Source: Corynebacterium sp. 21KM1197 (GTDB taxonomy: Bacteria > Actinomycetota > Actinomycetes > Mycobacteriales > Mycobacteriaceae). Taken from it: DNA of 64,000 nt. Positions 1 to 9,074 of the stretch are shown piece by piece. The stretch lies in contig NZ_CP123907.1 in assembly GCF_033783015.1 (NCBI RefSeq), positions 1,798,001 through 1,862,000 on the forward strand. The letters are read 5' to 3'. The notes under the pieces were generated by a model. It had not been told where the DNA came from. It did no database searches and was given only the letters and a program-made list of their open reading frames with translations. A program made the position numbers and the translations under genes. Each line of letters starts with the position of its first letter. The first letter of the stretch is position 1.

Positions 1-1241
1 GCCGCGGCCTTTTTACCTTCCTTGGCCCTGCGAGCAGCGCGTTTGTCTTCAATATTGCAGATCATCAACCACAAGGTCTTCAACGCGGATTCGTCGTTCG
101 TAAACTGCACGCGGTTGCGGGTGGCTTTGCGCAACTCGTTGTTAAACGACTCGATGGAATTGGTGGTGTAGATGACTTTGCGCGCTGCCGGAGGGAACTG
201 CAAAAACGGCACGAACCTCTCCCATGCGTCCTGCCACACCTTGACTGACCTGGGATATTTCTGGCCAAGACCCGAAGAAGCAAACTCCTCGAGTGCAATG
301 GCAGCACTGGAGCCATCAGGGGCGGTATAGACCTTCTTCAAGGCCGCTGAAACCGCCTTACGGTCCCCGTAGGCAACCCACCTGTTAGCAGCACGAATCA
401 AGTGCACAACACAGGTTTGTACCATCGATCCCGGCCAGGATGCCTCCACAGCCTCAGGCAGGCCTTTGAGCCCGTCACAGCAGACAATGAAGACATCTTT
501 GACCCCGCGATTAGCCAGATTCGAGCACACATGGGCCCAAAACGACGCGCCTTCTTCCCTCGCGATCCATAGCCCCAAGATGTGTTTGATGCCGTCGAGA
601 TCCACCCCAATGGCCATATACGCGGACTTGTTGACCACGCGCCCGCCCTCACGGACTTTAATGCGCAGCGCATCAAGGAAAATGACGGGGTAGAACTCAT
701 CTAACTGGCGGTTCTGCCACACCATGACCTCATCAAGGACAGCGTCAGTCACCGCAGAAATCGTCTCGTGGGAGATATCAACACGCATGGCAGTAGCCAT
801 ATGGTGTTGGATATCGCGCACTGTCATGCCCCCGGCATACAAGCTCACAATCATGTCGTCAACATCGGTCAAACGCCGCGAGCCTTTCGGGACCATGGTC
901 GGAACAAACGTCCCGGCCCGGTCCCTGGGAACCTCGACAGTTACCGGACCGTAGTGAGAATCCACGGTCTTTGGATACGCCCCGTTGCGGTGGTTGTCTG
1001 TGCCTAGTGCTGCTTTAGCGTCTCTATCCCCTGGCCGGTAGCCCAGGTGGGCATCCATCTCGGCGTTTAAACCCCTGGTAATCGAGGCTTGCAACATCCC
1101 ACGCACCAAATCGTTGGCGTCGGTGGTTGAGGTGCCTAAATCATCAATGAGCTTCGCGATCTCAGGGTTTGCAAGCAGCTTTTTCTCAATCGCGTCAATC
1201 TTGGCCTTATCAGCCGGATCTCGTCGTGTCACAGTAGTCAT
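1..1241 (-). mobile_element. IS256-family (mutator) transposase, cut by the window edge
   Basis: The reading frame starts at ATG 1241 and stays open to base 1, giving at least 413 residues; the C-terminal tail lies outside the window. It is a DDE transposase of the IS256/mutator family. The catalytic residues fit D190 (in FLDALRIK), D256 (in VCCDGLKGLPEA) and E364 (in TTNSIESFNN). The family's Cys-x2-His follows the second aspartate (C277, H280). The N-terminal third contains the conserved GYRPGDRDAK and HRNGAYPKTV blocks. Family members are about 400-430 residues, so nearly all of the protein is present and no frameshift is visible. The upstream end of the element should lie between 1242 and about 1450, but I could not define a terminal inverted repeat or target duplication because the other end is missing. 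Confidence 0.95.
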
Positions 1242-1475
1242 TCTGGCTTGTCTCCTTATGCGGGATGGAATCCCACACACAAACCATCAGACACTCTCCC
1301 ATCACACTCTCTCTGACCACATCGTCACACTCCTCCCACCCCACCCACTACCCCTCCCCTACCCCCGCACCCTAGTATCACACTGAGAAAGATTCCGTGG
1401 CCCGCACCATAGGGTTCGCACCCTGGACTGCGCCTCGTGAACCTCATAGAGCCCAACCGTCCAAGGAGGATCACC

Positions 1476-2948
1476 GTGCCCCAGCCCGCACCGTCTCCGC
1501 AGAACCCGCCGCGCGGCACCTCCGCCGCCCGCAGCACGGGTGCCCCAGCAAGCACCCACGCCACCCCACAAGCACCACAGCCCACGCCCAAAACACCCAC
1601 CAAGGGCCTCCGCGCCCGCCACATCCACTTCATCGCCTTGGGCTCCGCCATCGGCACGGGCCTGTTCTACGGCTCCGCCGGCGCCATTCAGGCCGCCGGC
1701 CCCTCGGTGCTCTTGGTGTATCTCATCGCGGGCGCGGTGGTGTACTTCATGCTGCGCGCCCTGGGCGAGATGGCCGTCGCCAGCCCCATCACGGGTTCCT
1801 TCGCGGAGTACACGCGCCGTTACCTCGGCCCCTGGGCTGGGTATATCACCGGCTGGATGTACGCCTTTGAGATGCTGATCGTGTGCCTGGCCGACCTCAC
1901 CGCCATTGCGATTTATATGCGCTTTTGGTTCCCAGATACCCCGCAGTGGGTGTGGGTGGCGGTCACGCTTTGCGTGGTGGGGGCCGCAAACCTCACCAGT
2001 GTGCGGCTCTTTGGTGAGTTGGAGTTCGCTTTTACCCTCATCAAGGTGGGGGCGGTGATCGCCATGATCCTGGGCGGCGCGGCGATCCTTGCCTTTGGCC
2101 TGGGTTCCAGCCCGGAAACCAGCAGTATTTCCCACCTGTGGGCGGATGGCGGCTTCTTCCCCAACGGCATCGGCGGCATGATTTCCGCCTTTATCCTGGT
2201 GCTCTTTGCCTTTGGCGGCACGGAGATCATCGGCGTGGCGGGCGCGGAAGCGGAGGAGCCGGAAAAGACGATCCCCAAGGCCGTGAATACCGTCCCGGTG
2301 CGCATTTTGCTCTTTTACGTGCTGGCCATTTTGGTGATTCTGGTGCTCAATCCGTGGACGTCCATCACGGGCGAGGAGTCTCCTTTTGTACAGATCTTCT
2401 CCACCTTGGGCGTGAATTGGGCTGCCGCGCTGCTCAACGTAGTGGTGATTACCGCCGCGCTTTCGGCCATTAATTCCGATCTCTTCGGCGCGGGCCGCGT
2501 GATCACCGGCATGGCGCGCACCAGGCTCGCCCCCGCCGCCCTGGCGCGCACGAATCACCGCGGCGTGCCCATCGTGACCACCCTGTCCCTGGTGGCGGTG
2601 CTCACCGTGGGCGTGGTGCTCAACGCGGTGCTCCCGGAGCGGATCTTCACCATCGTCGCGGCCCTGGCCACCTTTGCCACCATTTATGTCTGGCTCATGA
2701 TCCTGCTCGCGCACGTCGCCTCGCGGCGTCGCCTCAGCCCCGCCGAGGCACAAAGCCTCTCTTTCCCTGTTCCTTTCTGGCCCTGGGGCCAGTACTTCGC
2801 CATCGGCTTCATTCTCTTCGCTTTTGGCATCATGGTGTGGCAATCGGAATACTGGCTGGCCCTGGGCGTGGGCGTGGGCTTCCTGATCCTTATGACCGCC
2901 CTGTACTACGCCACGGGCCGCCACCGGCACTCCGCCGACGTCGCCTAA
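1476..2948 (+). CDS. APC-family amino-acid permease, probably for histidine
   Basis: This is a 490-residue integral membrane transporter of the amino acid-polyamine-organocation superfamily, with about twelve hydrophobic segments. The first helix carries the typical HFIALGSAIGTGLFYGSAG motif, followed by the conserved ALGEMAV and FGGTEIIGVAGAEAEEP blocks. I place the start at GTG 1476 because AAGGAGG lies six bases before it; a GTG at 1437 has no such site. The N-terminus before the first helix is long and rich in Pro, Ala and Thr. The next gene, hutG, begins 10 bases after the stop behind its own AAAGGAGG, so the two form one transcription unit. The context points to uptake of histidine for degradation. 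That substrate is inferred; the sequence alone supports only an amino-acid permease of the AroP/ProY type. Confidence 0.88.
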   Translation: MPQPAPSPQNPPRGTSAARSTGAPASTHATPQAPQPTPKTPTKGLRARHIHFIALGSAIGTGLFYGSAGAIQAAGPSVLLVYLIAGAVVYFMLRALGEMAVASPITGSFAEYTRRYLGPWAGYITGWMYAFEMLIVCLADLTAIAIYMRFWFPDTPQWVWVAVTLCVVGAANLTSVRLFGELEFAFTLIKVGAVIAMILGGAAILAFGLGSSPETSSISHLWADGGFFPNGIGGMISAFILVLFAFGGTEIIGVAGAEAEEPEKTIPKAVNTVPVRILLFYVLAILVILVLNPWTSITGEESPFVQIFSTLGVNWAAALLNVVVITAALSAINSDLFGAGRVITGMARTRLAPAALARTNHRGVPIVTTLSLVAVLTVGVVLNAVLPERIFTIVAALATFATIYVWLMILLAHVASRRRLSPAEAQSLSFPVPFWPWGQYFAIGFILFAFGIMVWQSEYWLALGVGVGFLILMTALYYATGRHRHSADVA

Positions 2949-2958
2949 AGGAGGAATC

Positions 2959-3885
2959 ATGTCCCTGCCCGGTATCGACACCGCACCCGCCCCCTGGTCC
3001 GGCCGTAACGACGGCCCCGGCCCCGAGCACGCCCGCTGGCACAGCGTCGTGCAGCCCCTCCCCGACAAAGACGCCGCCCCCGGCGTCGCGCTGCTGGGTT
3101 TCTGCTCCGACGAGGGCGTGCGTCGCAACGGCGGGCGGCAGGGCGCGGCCACGGCCCCTAAGGCGCTCCGCACCGCCCTAGGCAGCCTCGCCGTCCACGA
3201 CGAGCGCCCCCGCTACGACGTGGGCGACGTGGTCACCGCCGGTACCGACCTGGAATCGGCGCAGGAGAGGGTGAGCGACGTCGTGGCGTCGTTAAGCAAA
3301 GCCGGGCACACCGTGATCGCCCTGGGCGGCGGGCATGAAACCGCCTGGGCCACCCATCGGGGGCTGCGCCGCACGCACCCGAGCAGCGTGCAGATCGTGA
3401 ACCTGGACGCGCATTTTGACCTGCGCCGCGCGGAGCACGCCACCTCCGGCACGCCCTTCCTCCAGATCGCGGAGCACGTGGCGGATTTCCGCTACACGGT
3501 GCTGGGGATTTCCACGCCCAATAACACCCGCGTGCTCTTTGATACCGCGCGTGACCTCGGCGTGGAGGTGCATACCGACGATGACCTCGCCGCCCTCGGC
3601 CCCGAGCGCGCCGCCGAGATCGTCACCCGCGCCGCTGAAAAAGCCGATCACCTGCACTTGAGCATCGACCTCGACGGCCTACCCGCCGCCGTGGCCCCCG
3701 GCGTGAGCGCGCCTGCCGCCGTGGGCGTTTCCCTGGCCGCCTACCGTGCGATGGCGCGCGCGGCGGCCGCCTCCGGGAAACTGCGCCTGGTGGACGTGGT
3801 GGAACTCAACCCCCGCTTCGACGTGGACGCGCGCACGGCCAAGGTTGCAGCGCGGCTTATCGATGACATCGTGGCGGCATTATAA
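2959..3885 (+). CDS. hutG: Formimidoylglutamase (histidine degradation)
   Basis: This 308-residue cytosolic enzyme belongs to the arginase/agmatinase/formiminoglutamase superfamily. It would hydrolyse N-formimidoyl-L-glutamate to glutamate and formamide, the last step of one histidine catabolic route. The binuclear manganese ligands are all visible: H126 in GGGHE, D150, H152 and D154 in NLDAHFD, and D237 and D239 in SIDLDG. The ATG at 2959 follows AAAGGAGGAATC. The upstream permease is its only partner here; hutH, hutU and hutI are not in the window. Other ureohydrolases share the metal motifs, so the substrate rests on overall resemblance to actinobacterial HutG (for example the N-terminal GFCSDEGVRRNGGRQGA block) and on the permease next door. 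Confidence 0.85.
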   Translation: MSLPGIDTAPAPWSGRNDGPGPEHARWHSVVQPLPDKDAAPGVALLGFCSDEGVRRNGGRQGAATAPKALRTALGSLAVHDERPRYDVGDVVTAGTDLESAQERVSDVVASLSKAGHTVIALGGGHETAWATHRGLRRTHPSSVQIVNLDAHFDLRRAEHATSGTPFLQIAEHVADFRYTVLGISTPNNTRVLFDTARDLGVEVHTDDDLAALGPERAAEIVTRAAEKADHLHLSIDLDGLPAAVAPGVSAPAAVGVSLAAYRAMARAAAASGKLRLVDVVELNPRFDVDARTAKVAARLIDDIVAAL

Positions 3886-3957
3886 ACTTGCCTCGGAGCC
3901 CCGGTGGAGCGCTATCGACCAGTCTGACTGGTGGGTATTCTCGCCGGGGCATAGGTC

Positions 3958-3969
3958 TATCCTTATCCC
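3958..3969 (+). promoter_or_regulatory. -10 box for a leaderless transcript of the 3970 gene
   Basis: TATCCT at 3958-3963 lies six bases before the GTG at 3970, so transcription should begin at or next to the start codon. Just upstream are two nested inverted repeats. The outer is GCCCCGG (3898-3904) with CCGGGGC (3944-3950). The inner is ACCAGT (3918-3923) with ACTGGT (3927-3932). These could terminate the hut transcript or bind a regulator. No T-run follows, so a classical terminator is doubtful. Confidence 0.5.
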
Positions 3970-5244
3970 GTGAGCATCAAGCAAACGTTGAGCGATCACG
4001 CGGGCATGACCCCCGCGGAGGCCACCGCTTATCTCCGGATCAAGGAACGCGGCCGCAACCTCTGGTGGTACGCGGCGCTGCTTTCCCTCGGCCCCTCGCT
4101 GATCGTCTTTCTGCTCGCCCTGCTCATCGGCCTGCAACCCACCGATAAGCCCATCGTGCAAACCGCCGAGGTAGCCAATAGCCGCCTCTTTTATAATGCG
4201 GCCGATCCCGCCTGGGCGGGCATTATTCTCACCTTTACCGTCTCCCTGCTCATCGCGTCCTCCATTTCCCTACGCGGTACTCGATTCCAGGGCCGCACCC
4301 ACCGCACCCTGACCATCACCGATAGTGAGGGCAAGGCCACGCATATCGACGACGTGGATACCATCGACCTCCGCAGCCAACTCACCCTTTTCATCGCCTG
4401 CGTTCTCCCCATCGCGCACGCCTTCCTCACCGTCCTGGCCCTGCTCTGGTGGTTCACCCCCGCGCGGAGCAGCGATTACAGCCTGGCCGAGGTGAATATC
4501 CGGCTGGGAGTTTGCTGGTTCCTCCTCATTCTCGGTTCCGTGGCGGCCACCATCATGTACCAGGCCGATACCCTGGATAACCTGCGCCGCAAGGGAGCCA
4601 CGGCGGAACTTGCCTCCGCCATTAAAACCCAGCATGGCGGCGATATGCAGGCTGTGTTACAGGCGGGTGAGCGCGATCAGACCGCGCCACAGAAAATATC
4701 CCGATGGCTCATCATTGCAGTGGTTCTCGGGTACGCGGCGCTGGTATCCGTGCTCTATATCCTCACCGGCCGGGGATGGAAATATGGCACTTTCTGGGCG
4801 GTGGTATTTTGCGTCCTCGGTGTGCTTATCGCCGTCATGGGAATCCTCTGCGCACTATGGATTGAGTTTGCCCTGGGGCTCCGCCAAGGCAATCTTCTTC
4901 TGTACGCACCCCGCTCCCCCATCGGCCCCATTTTCCGGCTAGCGCATATCCCTGGTAAACAACCCTCTTCCCTCCGCGAGGCCCTGGCCAGACATCTCTT
5001 CTGGTTCCCCGGCATTATGACGGGCTTTCTCTTCGCCTTTACGCTCTCCGATTCCGAGTGGGTGGCGGTAGTCAGCATTGCCACCGCCCTGGCCTGTTCC
5101 TTTATCCTTTACCTCAAACTCGGTGCCGCGATGGTCCGACCTTACGGCGGCCTCCTGGTATTTCGCCGCTGGGTTCCCGGGGCCGCGCGCCTCACTCAGG
5201 CGAATGCTCAGAATACGGCGGCGTTTCTAGGGGAAGTGGGGTGA
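3970..5244 (+). CDS. Multi-pass membrane protein of unknown function
   Basis: I do not recognise a characterised family. The 424-residue protein has about eight hydrophobic segments, near residues 34-54, 80-100, 138-162, 182-200, 245-265, 275-297, 345-365 and 370-388. A cytoplasmic stretch around 105-135 is rich in charged residues and Thr (RGTRFQGRTHRTL). The GTG start is chosen because a -10 box sits six bases upstream and no other start fits. No catalytic motif is evident. Its last 53 bases overlap, tail to tail, the 3' end of the PIN-domain gene on the opposite strand. Confidence 0.7.
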   Translation: MSIKQTLSDHAGMTPAEATAYLRIKERGRNLWWYAALLSLGPSLIVFLLALLIGLQPTDKPIVQTAEVANSRLFYNAADPAWAGIILTFTVSLLIASSISLRGTRFQGRTHRTLTITDSEGKATHIDDVDTIDLRSQLTLFIACVLPIAHAFLTVLALLWWFTPARSSDYSLAEVNIRLGVCWFLLILGSVAATIMYQADTLDNLRRKGATAELASAIKTQHGGDMQAVLQAGERDQTAPQKISRWLIIAVVLGYAALVSVLYILTGRGWKYGTFWAVVFCVLGVLIAVMGILCALWIEFALGLRQGNLLLYAPRSPIGPIFRLAHIPGKQPSSLREALARHLFWFPGIMTGFLFAFTLSDSEWVAVVSIATALACSFILYLKLGAAMVRPYGGLLVFRRWVPGAARLTQANAQNTAAFLGEVG

Positions 5245-5815
5245 GATACTGCAATCTTTCTCCCACATAGTAAGAGAATTCTGGGCACCCAGCGGCAGAA
5301 AGCCTGACTTGAAGATCAGCACGCCTTCCCACACGCTCCCAATATGAGCACTGATCCAGTATTACTTTATCCACTAGAGCTGAAGCACATTCCACAGCCT
5401 TCATCAACCACTCATCTGCCGTATAAACAACGTAGGATGGAAGTACGCGATCAGAGTAGATTCCCCGAAAATCATCAACATTATTGGTAACAATCTCATG
5501 GATTCCGGCAAACACAGCAGCGGAATGGACATGGGCATCCCCAGGGTCAGGATATTCCCACACAGAATCATCATGCGGATAGTTGGATATCCTATTCTCT
5601 TCCAGGATAGGAAGAAGCCTATCTCGAAGATCTTCGATCTGTTTACTAGACGACCGGGGAAATCTACGGCGACGCGCCCTCACCGCCTCAGCCATGATGT
5701 CTTCCGTCCAATAAAACGACCACATATTTTGTGATTGCGCTGCAATCAGCGCAAACCAACTGTGTAAGGTAGCCGATGCCCAGATATTAGAATCTGGCAA
5801 AACTCGCGTTTCCAT
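5192..5815 (-). CDS. PIN-domain ribonuclease, probable toxin
   Basis: This 207-residue protein looks like a PIN-domain RNase of the VapC type. The acidic residues expected to hold the catalytic metal are D8 (VLPDSNIW), E38/E43 (TEDIMAEAV), D93 (DPGDAHVHSAA) and D114/D115 (NNVDDF). The order D…E…D-x-H-x-x-A…NxxDF is typical of the family. At about 207 residues it is longer than classical VapC proteins (about 130); the extra C-terminal part has no feature I recognise. The ATG at 5815 is preceded by GGGGAGGGGGAC. It follows the putative antitoxin gene by 21 bases on the same strand, which supports a toxin-antitoxin role. Its 3' end overlaps the convergent membrane-protein gene. Confidence 0.78.
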   Translation of the reverse strand: METRVLPDSNIWASATLHSWFALIAAQSQNMWSFYWTEDIMAEAVRARRRRFPRSSSKQIEDLRDRLLPILEENRISNYPHDDSVWEYPDPGDAHVHSAAVFAGIHEIVTNNVDDFRGIYSDRVLPSYVVYTADEWLMKAVECASALVDKVILDQCSYWERVGRRADLQVRLSAAGCPEFSYYVGERLQYLTPLPLETPPYSEHSPE

Positions 5816-5836
5816 GTCCCCCTCCCCGAAAGATAT

Positions 5837-6235
5837 CTAATTCCCGAAAGCCGCCTCTTGCGCTTCCAACTCTCGTTCCAAGTCCATCAGGTCGAACACC
5901 GCCTGCACTGCCTGTTCCACTCGTTCTTCCCTCAGAGTCACCACATCCGAGGCGAGCAATCGTGAATGTTCCCCCAGCCTGCTCACAGAAATGCGCCCGT
6001 CGGCCACGTATTCCATCACCGCAAGCTGCGAGATACCCAGAATCTCCGACGCCATCGCGGCGGTGAGCACATGAGGTATAGCCTCCACACTGGAAAGCGG
6101 ACGCTGCTCACATACCGCTTGACGAATCTCAACCAGAGCCGCAGCTTCCGCAGAGGTTTTCTGTGAACCAAACATATTTTCCCTTGTTGCTCCCTCACAG
6201 AAAAGAAGCCCTTTTCCACTCCGTACAGCGCTCAT
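5837..6235 (-). CDS. DNA-binding protein with helix-turn-helix, probable antitoxin
   Basis: This roughly 132-residue protein has an excisionase/MerR-like helix-turn-helix in its middle (LTAAMASEILGISQLAVMEYVADGRI), followed by SRLGEHSRLLASDV, as in antitoxins that use an excisionase-type fold. A Glu-rich C-terminal helix (LMDLERELEAQEAAF) could be the part that neutralises the toxin. I chose ATG 6235, which has GGGAGGGC just upstream. A second start at ATG 6175 (MFGSQKTS, behind AAGGGAAAAT) would give a 112-residue protein and is nearly as good. The PIN-domain gene follows 21 bases downstream on the same strand. The HTH suggests that this protein represses its own operon. Confidence 0.7.
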   Translation of the reverse strand: MSAVRSGKGLLFCEGATRENMFGSQKTSAEAAALVEIRQAVCEQRPLSSVEAIPHVLTAAMASEILGISQLAVMEYVADGRISVSRLGEHSRLLASDVVTLREERVEQAVQAVFDLMDLERELEAQEAAFGN

Positions 6236-6302
6236 GATCTTGCCCTCCCTATCTACAAGCACCTTTCTTCAAAGTTAGACATTTTCTCATACCAGTGCAA
6301 CC

Positions 6303-7520
6303 TCATACCTCCCCCAACGCCCTCTCCACGTCCGCCAACAGATCCGCCTCGTCCTCGATCCCGATGGAAATGCGCACCAGATCGTCCGGCACCTCCAACT
6401 GGGAACCGGCGGCGGACTGGTGCGTCATGGTGGCCGGGTGCTCCAACAGAGACTCCACCCCGCCCAGCGATTCCGCCAAACAGATCAGCCGCGTGGCCCG
6501 GCAGAACGCCAGCGCGGCCTCGCGCCCTCCGGCAAAGCGCACGGAGATCATGCCGCCCGGCCCGCGCATTTGCCGCTGCGCCACCTCGTATCCTGGGTGA
6601 TCCGGCAATCCAGGGAAGAGCACCTGGGAGACCTTGGGGCTTTCCTTAAGCAACCGTGCCACCGCGAGCGCGTTGGCGCAGTGCTTCTCCATGCGCAGCG
6701 GGAGGGTTTTCACCCCTCGGTAGGCCAGGTAGGCGTCGAAGGCGCTGGGCACGGCCCCCACCCCTCCCTGGAGGAATAGCAACTCGGAATCCAGGTCGGC
6801 GTCGTTGGTCACCACCACCCCGCCCACCACATCGGAGTGCCCGCCGATGTACTTGGTGGTGGAGTGCAGCACCGCGTCCGCGCCCAGTTCCAGCGGGCGT
6901 TGGAGGTAGGGGCTGGCAAAGGTGTTGTCCACCACCAGGCGGGCGGGGTGGGCGTCGATAGCCTGGGCCACGGCGGCGATGTCGGTGATACTCAGCAGCG
7001 GGTTGGTGGGGCTTTCCACCCACACCAGGCGGGTGTTGTCCCGCAGGGCGGCGCGCACCTGCTCAGGGTCGGTCATGTCCACCACCGTGTGCTGCACGCC
7101 CCAGTCCTTCAGGGAGGTGTCGATGAGCCGGAAGGTGCCGCCGTAGGCGTCGTTGCCGAGGATGAGGTGGTCACCGGGGCGCAGCAGGGCGCGGATCACG
7201 GTGTCGGTGGCGGCCATGCCGGAGGCAAAGGCACGGCCATACGCGCCGCCCTCAAGCGCGGCCACCACGTTTTCTAGGGCCGTGACGGTGGGGTTGCCCA
7301 CGCGGGAGTATTCGTAGCCTCCGCGCAGGGTGGCCACGTCATCCTGGGCAAAGGTGGTGGAGGCGTAGATGGGCACGTTGATCGCCCCGGTGTGGGTATC
7401 GGGCCGGTAGCCGCCGTGAATGGCGGTGGTGGCAAAGCCTCGGGGTTCCTGAGTAGCAGCGGCTCCCTGAGCGAGGCGGGCGGCGGTTCCGGCGTCGGCG
7501 CGGCTGGTGTGGTTGCTCAT
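6303..7520 (-). CDS. metB: Cystathionine gamma-synthase (methionine synthesis)
   Basis: This is a 405-residue PLP enzyme of the Cys/Met metabolism family. It would join O-acyl-homoserine and cysteine to make cystathionine in the cytosol. The Schiff-base lysine is K223 in LHSTTKYIGGHSD. Other family signatures are YEYSRVGNPT near 70-79, FASGMAA near 98-104, WVESPTNPLL near 168-176 and the phosphate-binding STTKY. I start at ATG 7520, which has GGAGGGATCGCCCGCT upstream; an upstream in-frame start at 7583 lacks such a site. Family members include cystathionine gamma-lyase and O-acetylhomoserine sulfhydrylase. The roughly 400-residue length and strong likeness to actinobacterial MetB favour the synthase. 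The antitoxin gene lies 67 bases downstream on the same strand. Confidence 0.88.
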   Translation of the reverse strand: MSNHTSRADAGTAARLAQGAAATQEPRGFATTAIHGGYRPDTHTGAINVPIYASTTFAQDDVATLRGGYEYSRVGNPTVTALENVVAALEGGAYGRAFASGMAATDTVIRALLRPGDHLILGNDAYGGTFRLIDTSLKDWGVQHTVVDMTDPEQVRAALRDNTRLVWVESPTNPLLSITDIAAVAQAIDAHPARLVVDNTFASPYLQRPLELGADAVLHSTTKYIGGHSDVVGGVVVTNDADLDSELLFLQGGVGAVPSAFDAYLAYRGVKTLPLRMEKHCANALAVARLLKESPKVSQVLFPGLPDHPGYEVAQRQMRGPGGMISVRFAGGREAALAFCRATRLICLAESLGGVESLLEHPATMTHQSAAGSQLEVPDDLVRISIGIEDEADLLADVERALGEV

Positions 7521-7638
7521 AGCGGGCGATCCCTCCTGTGGTTTTAAGAGCACATGGTAGACCAAGCTGTTCAGATCGCGCATACTTTATTGCACAGCAC
7601 CGGCACCTGCGGGCCAGCCTCGCTAGGCTGGTGGGCAT

Positions 7639-8661
7639 ATGTTCAACGAACTGACACTTGCCGCAACCAAAGAACCCCTACCCGGCGCCGAAACCGCTCA
7701 GCAGACGGTGGAAACCGTGAGCAACTGGTGGGACAGCGAACTCGCCCGCACCTGGCTCATTGATAATCCCATCTCCATCGGCATCACGCTGCTGGTGGCG
7801 GTGGTGGCGCACTGGGTGCTGCGCAGGCTCATCGATAAGTTTGCCCAGCACAACATGAATAACTCCGCCCCGCTGAACCGCCTGGGCCGCAAGACCCGCG
7901 CGGAACAGCCGGAGGAGGTGCCCGCGCGGGTGGCCGCCATGAATAAGGTGCAGGAAAAGCGCCGCCAGTCCCGCGTGAAAACCCTCGCCCAGGTGGGCAA
8001 ATCCGCCGTGGCGATCGTGGTGTGGGTATTCGCCGTCCTCTCCATTCTGGACACTCTGGGCGTGAACATCGCCCCACTGATCGCCTCGGCCGGTGTGATC
8101 GGTGTGGCCATTGGTTTTGGCGCGCAGTCCCTGGTCAAGGACTTCCTCTCCGGCATCTTCATGCTGCTGGAGGATCAGTACGGCGTGGGCGATACCATCG
8201 ACGTCGGCGAGGGCATCATCGGTGACGTGGAGGACATCTCCCTGCGCCTGACCACCATTCGGGACATCGACGGCACCCTCTGGTACGTGCGCAACGGCGA
8301 GATCCTGCGCGTGGGTAACTTCTCCGACGAGTACGCCATCGCCCGCATTCAGGTTCCGGTGGGCCTCTCCAACGATTCCACCAAGGCCTGGGAGGTCATT
8401 CAAAGGGCCACCGAAGAAGCCTGCGCCGACCCCACCACCAGGGATTGGGTGCTCGACGAGCCCGAGATGAAGGGCGTATCCGACTTCGAGGTGGATCACC
8501 TCTCCTACCGCATTTCCATCAAGACCATGCCCGGCATGCAGTGGGACGTGCAGCGCCTGGTGCAGGGCCGCATCCTGGACGCAATGCGGGAAAACAACAT
8601 CACGGTGCCCTACCCCCACGGCATCGGCATTACCCGTCCCGGCTCCGATCAGGAGGCCTAA
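7639..8661 (+). CDS. Small-conductance mechanosensitive channel (MscS family)
   Basis: This 340-residue membrane protein has hydrophobic segments near residues 45-63, 115-137 and 140-162. The pore-lining helix is clear in the Gly/Ala-rich APLIASAGVIGVAIGFGAQSL stretch. It is followed by the MscS beta-domain with DQYGVGDTIDVG and GDVEDISLRLTTIRD. It would open under membrane tension and release solutes during osmotic downshock. It lacks the extra transmembrane C-terminal domain of corynebacterial MscCG, so it is a plain MscS-like channel. TAGGCT at 7624-7629 lies nine bases before the ATG, pointing to a very short or absent leader. A short hairpin, CCAGCC…GGCTGG, overlaps this region. The globin gene follows after 20 bases. 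Confidence 0.87.
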   Translation: MFNELTLAATKEPLPGAETAQQTVETVSNWWDSELARTWLIDNPISIGITLLVAVVAHWVLRRLIDKFAQHNMNNSAPLNRLGRKTRAEQPEEVPARVAAMNKVQEKRRQSRVKTLAQVGKSAVAIVVWVFAVLSILDTLGVNIAPLIASAGVIGVAIGFGAQSLVKDFLSGIFMLLEDQYGVGDTIDVGEGIIGDVEDISLRLTTIRDIDGTLWYVRNGEILRVGNFSDEYAIARIQVPVGLSNDSTKAWEVIQRATEEACADPTTRDWVLDEPEMKGVSDFEVDHLSYRISIKTMPGMQWDVQRLVQGRILDAMRENNITVPYPHGIGITRPGSDQEA

Positions 8662-8681
8662 CGCCCCTACAATGGGAGGCC

Positions 8682-9071
8682 ATGACGTCTCCCAGCAGCC
8701 TGTACGACGCCCTCGGCGGCGAGGTGTTCGAGCGCCTCGTCGCCGGTTTTTATCGCCGCGTGCGTACCGACGACATCCTCGGCCCCATGTATCCACAGGA
8801 CGATTGGGAGGGTGCCGAGGCCCGGCTGCGCATGTTCCTCGCCCAATACTGGGGCGGCCCGGCCGATTACCAGGCCCAGCGCGGGCACCCGCGCCTGCGC
8901 ATGCGGCACATGCCCTTTCCCATTGATCGCGCGGCCGCCCAGCGCTGGCTGGACCTCATGGAGGCCTCCCTGGACGAACTCGACGAACAAGAACTCCCGC
9001 CCGCCTACCGGCACGCACTGTGGGATCACATGACGCGGGTGGCGGCCATGCTGATTAATCGGCCGGACTAA
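8682..9071 (+). CDS. glbO: Group II truncated haemoglobin
   Basis: This 129-residue protein matches the trHbO (GlbO) group. The N-terminal LYDALGGEVFERLVAGFYRRV and the heme-pocket block HPRLRMRHMPFPI, with the proximal histidine in RMRHMPF, are diagnostic. The distal-side WGGP motif (QYWGGPADY) is also present. Such proteins bind oxygen and are linked to respiration or to oxidative and nitrosative stress protection. The ATG at 8682 has GGGAGG close upstream and a TACAAT -10 box at 8668-8673, so it may have its own promoter although it follows the channel gene by only 20 bases. The neighbours to the right keep the order seen around Rv2470-Rv2478c of M. tuberculosis. Confidence 0.93.
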   Translation: MTSPSSLYDALGGEVFERLVAGFYRRVRTDDILGPMYPQDDWEGAEARLRMFLAQYWGGPADYQAQRGHPRLRMRHMPFPIDRAAAQRWLDLMEASLDELDEQELPPAYRHALWDHMTRVAAMLINRPD

Positions 9072-9074
9072 CCC

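Noticed and set aside
1242..1475. Terminal inverted repeat of the IS256-family element
   Set aside because: GGGAT-GGA-ATCCC and other short repeats occur here, but without the other end of the element no boundary can be confirmed.
1359..3173. A 604-codon frame on the - strand opposite the permease and hutG genes
   Set aside because: It is a mirror of the high-GC permease gene, with Arg/Gly/His-rich low-complexity protein and no ribosome site; the + strand genes have clear family motifs.
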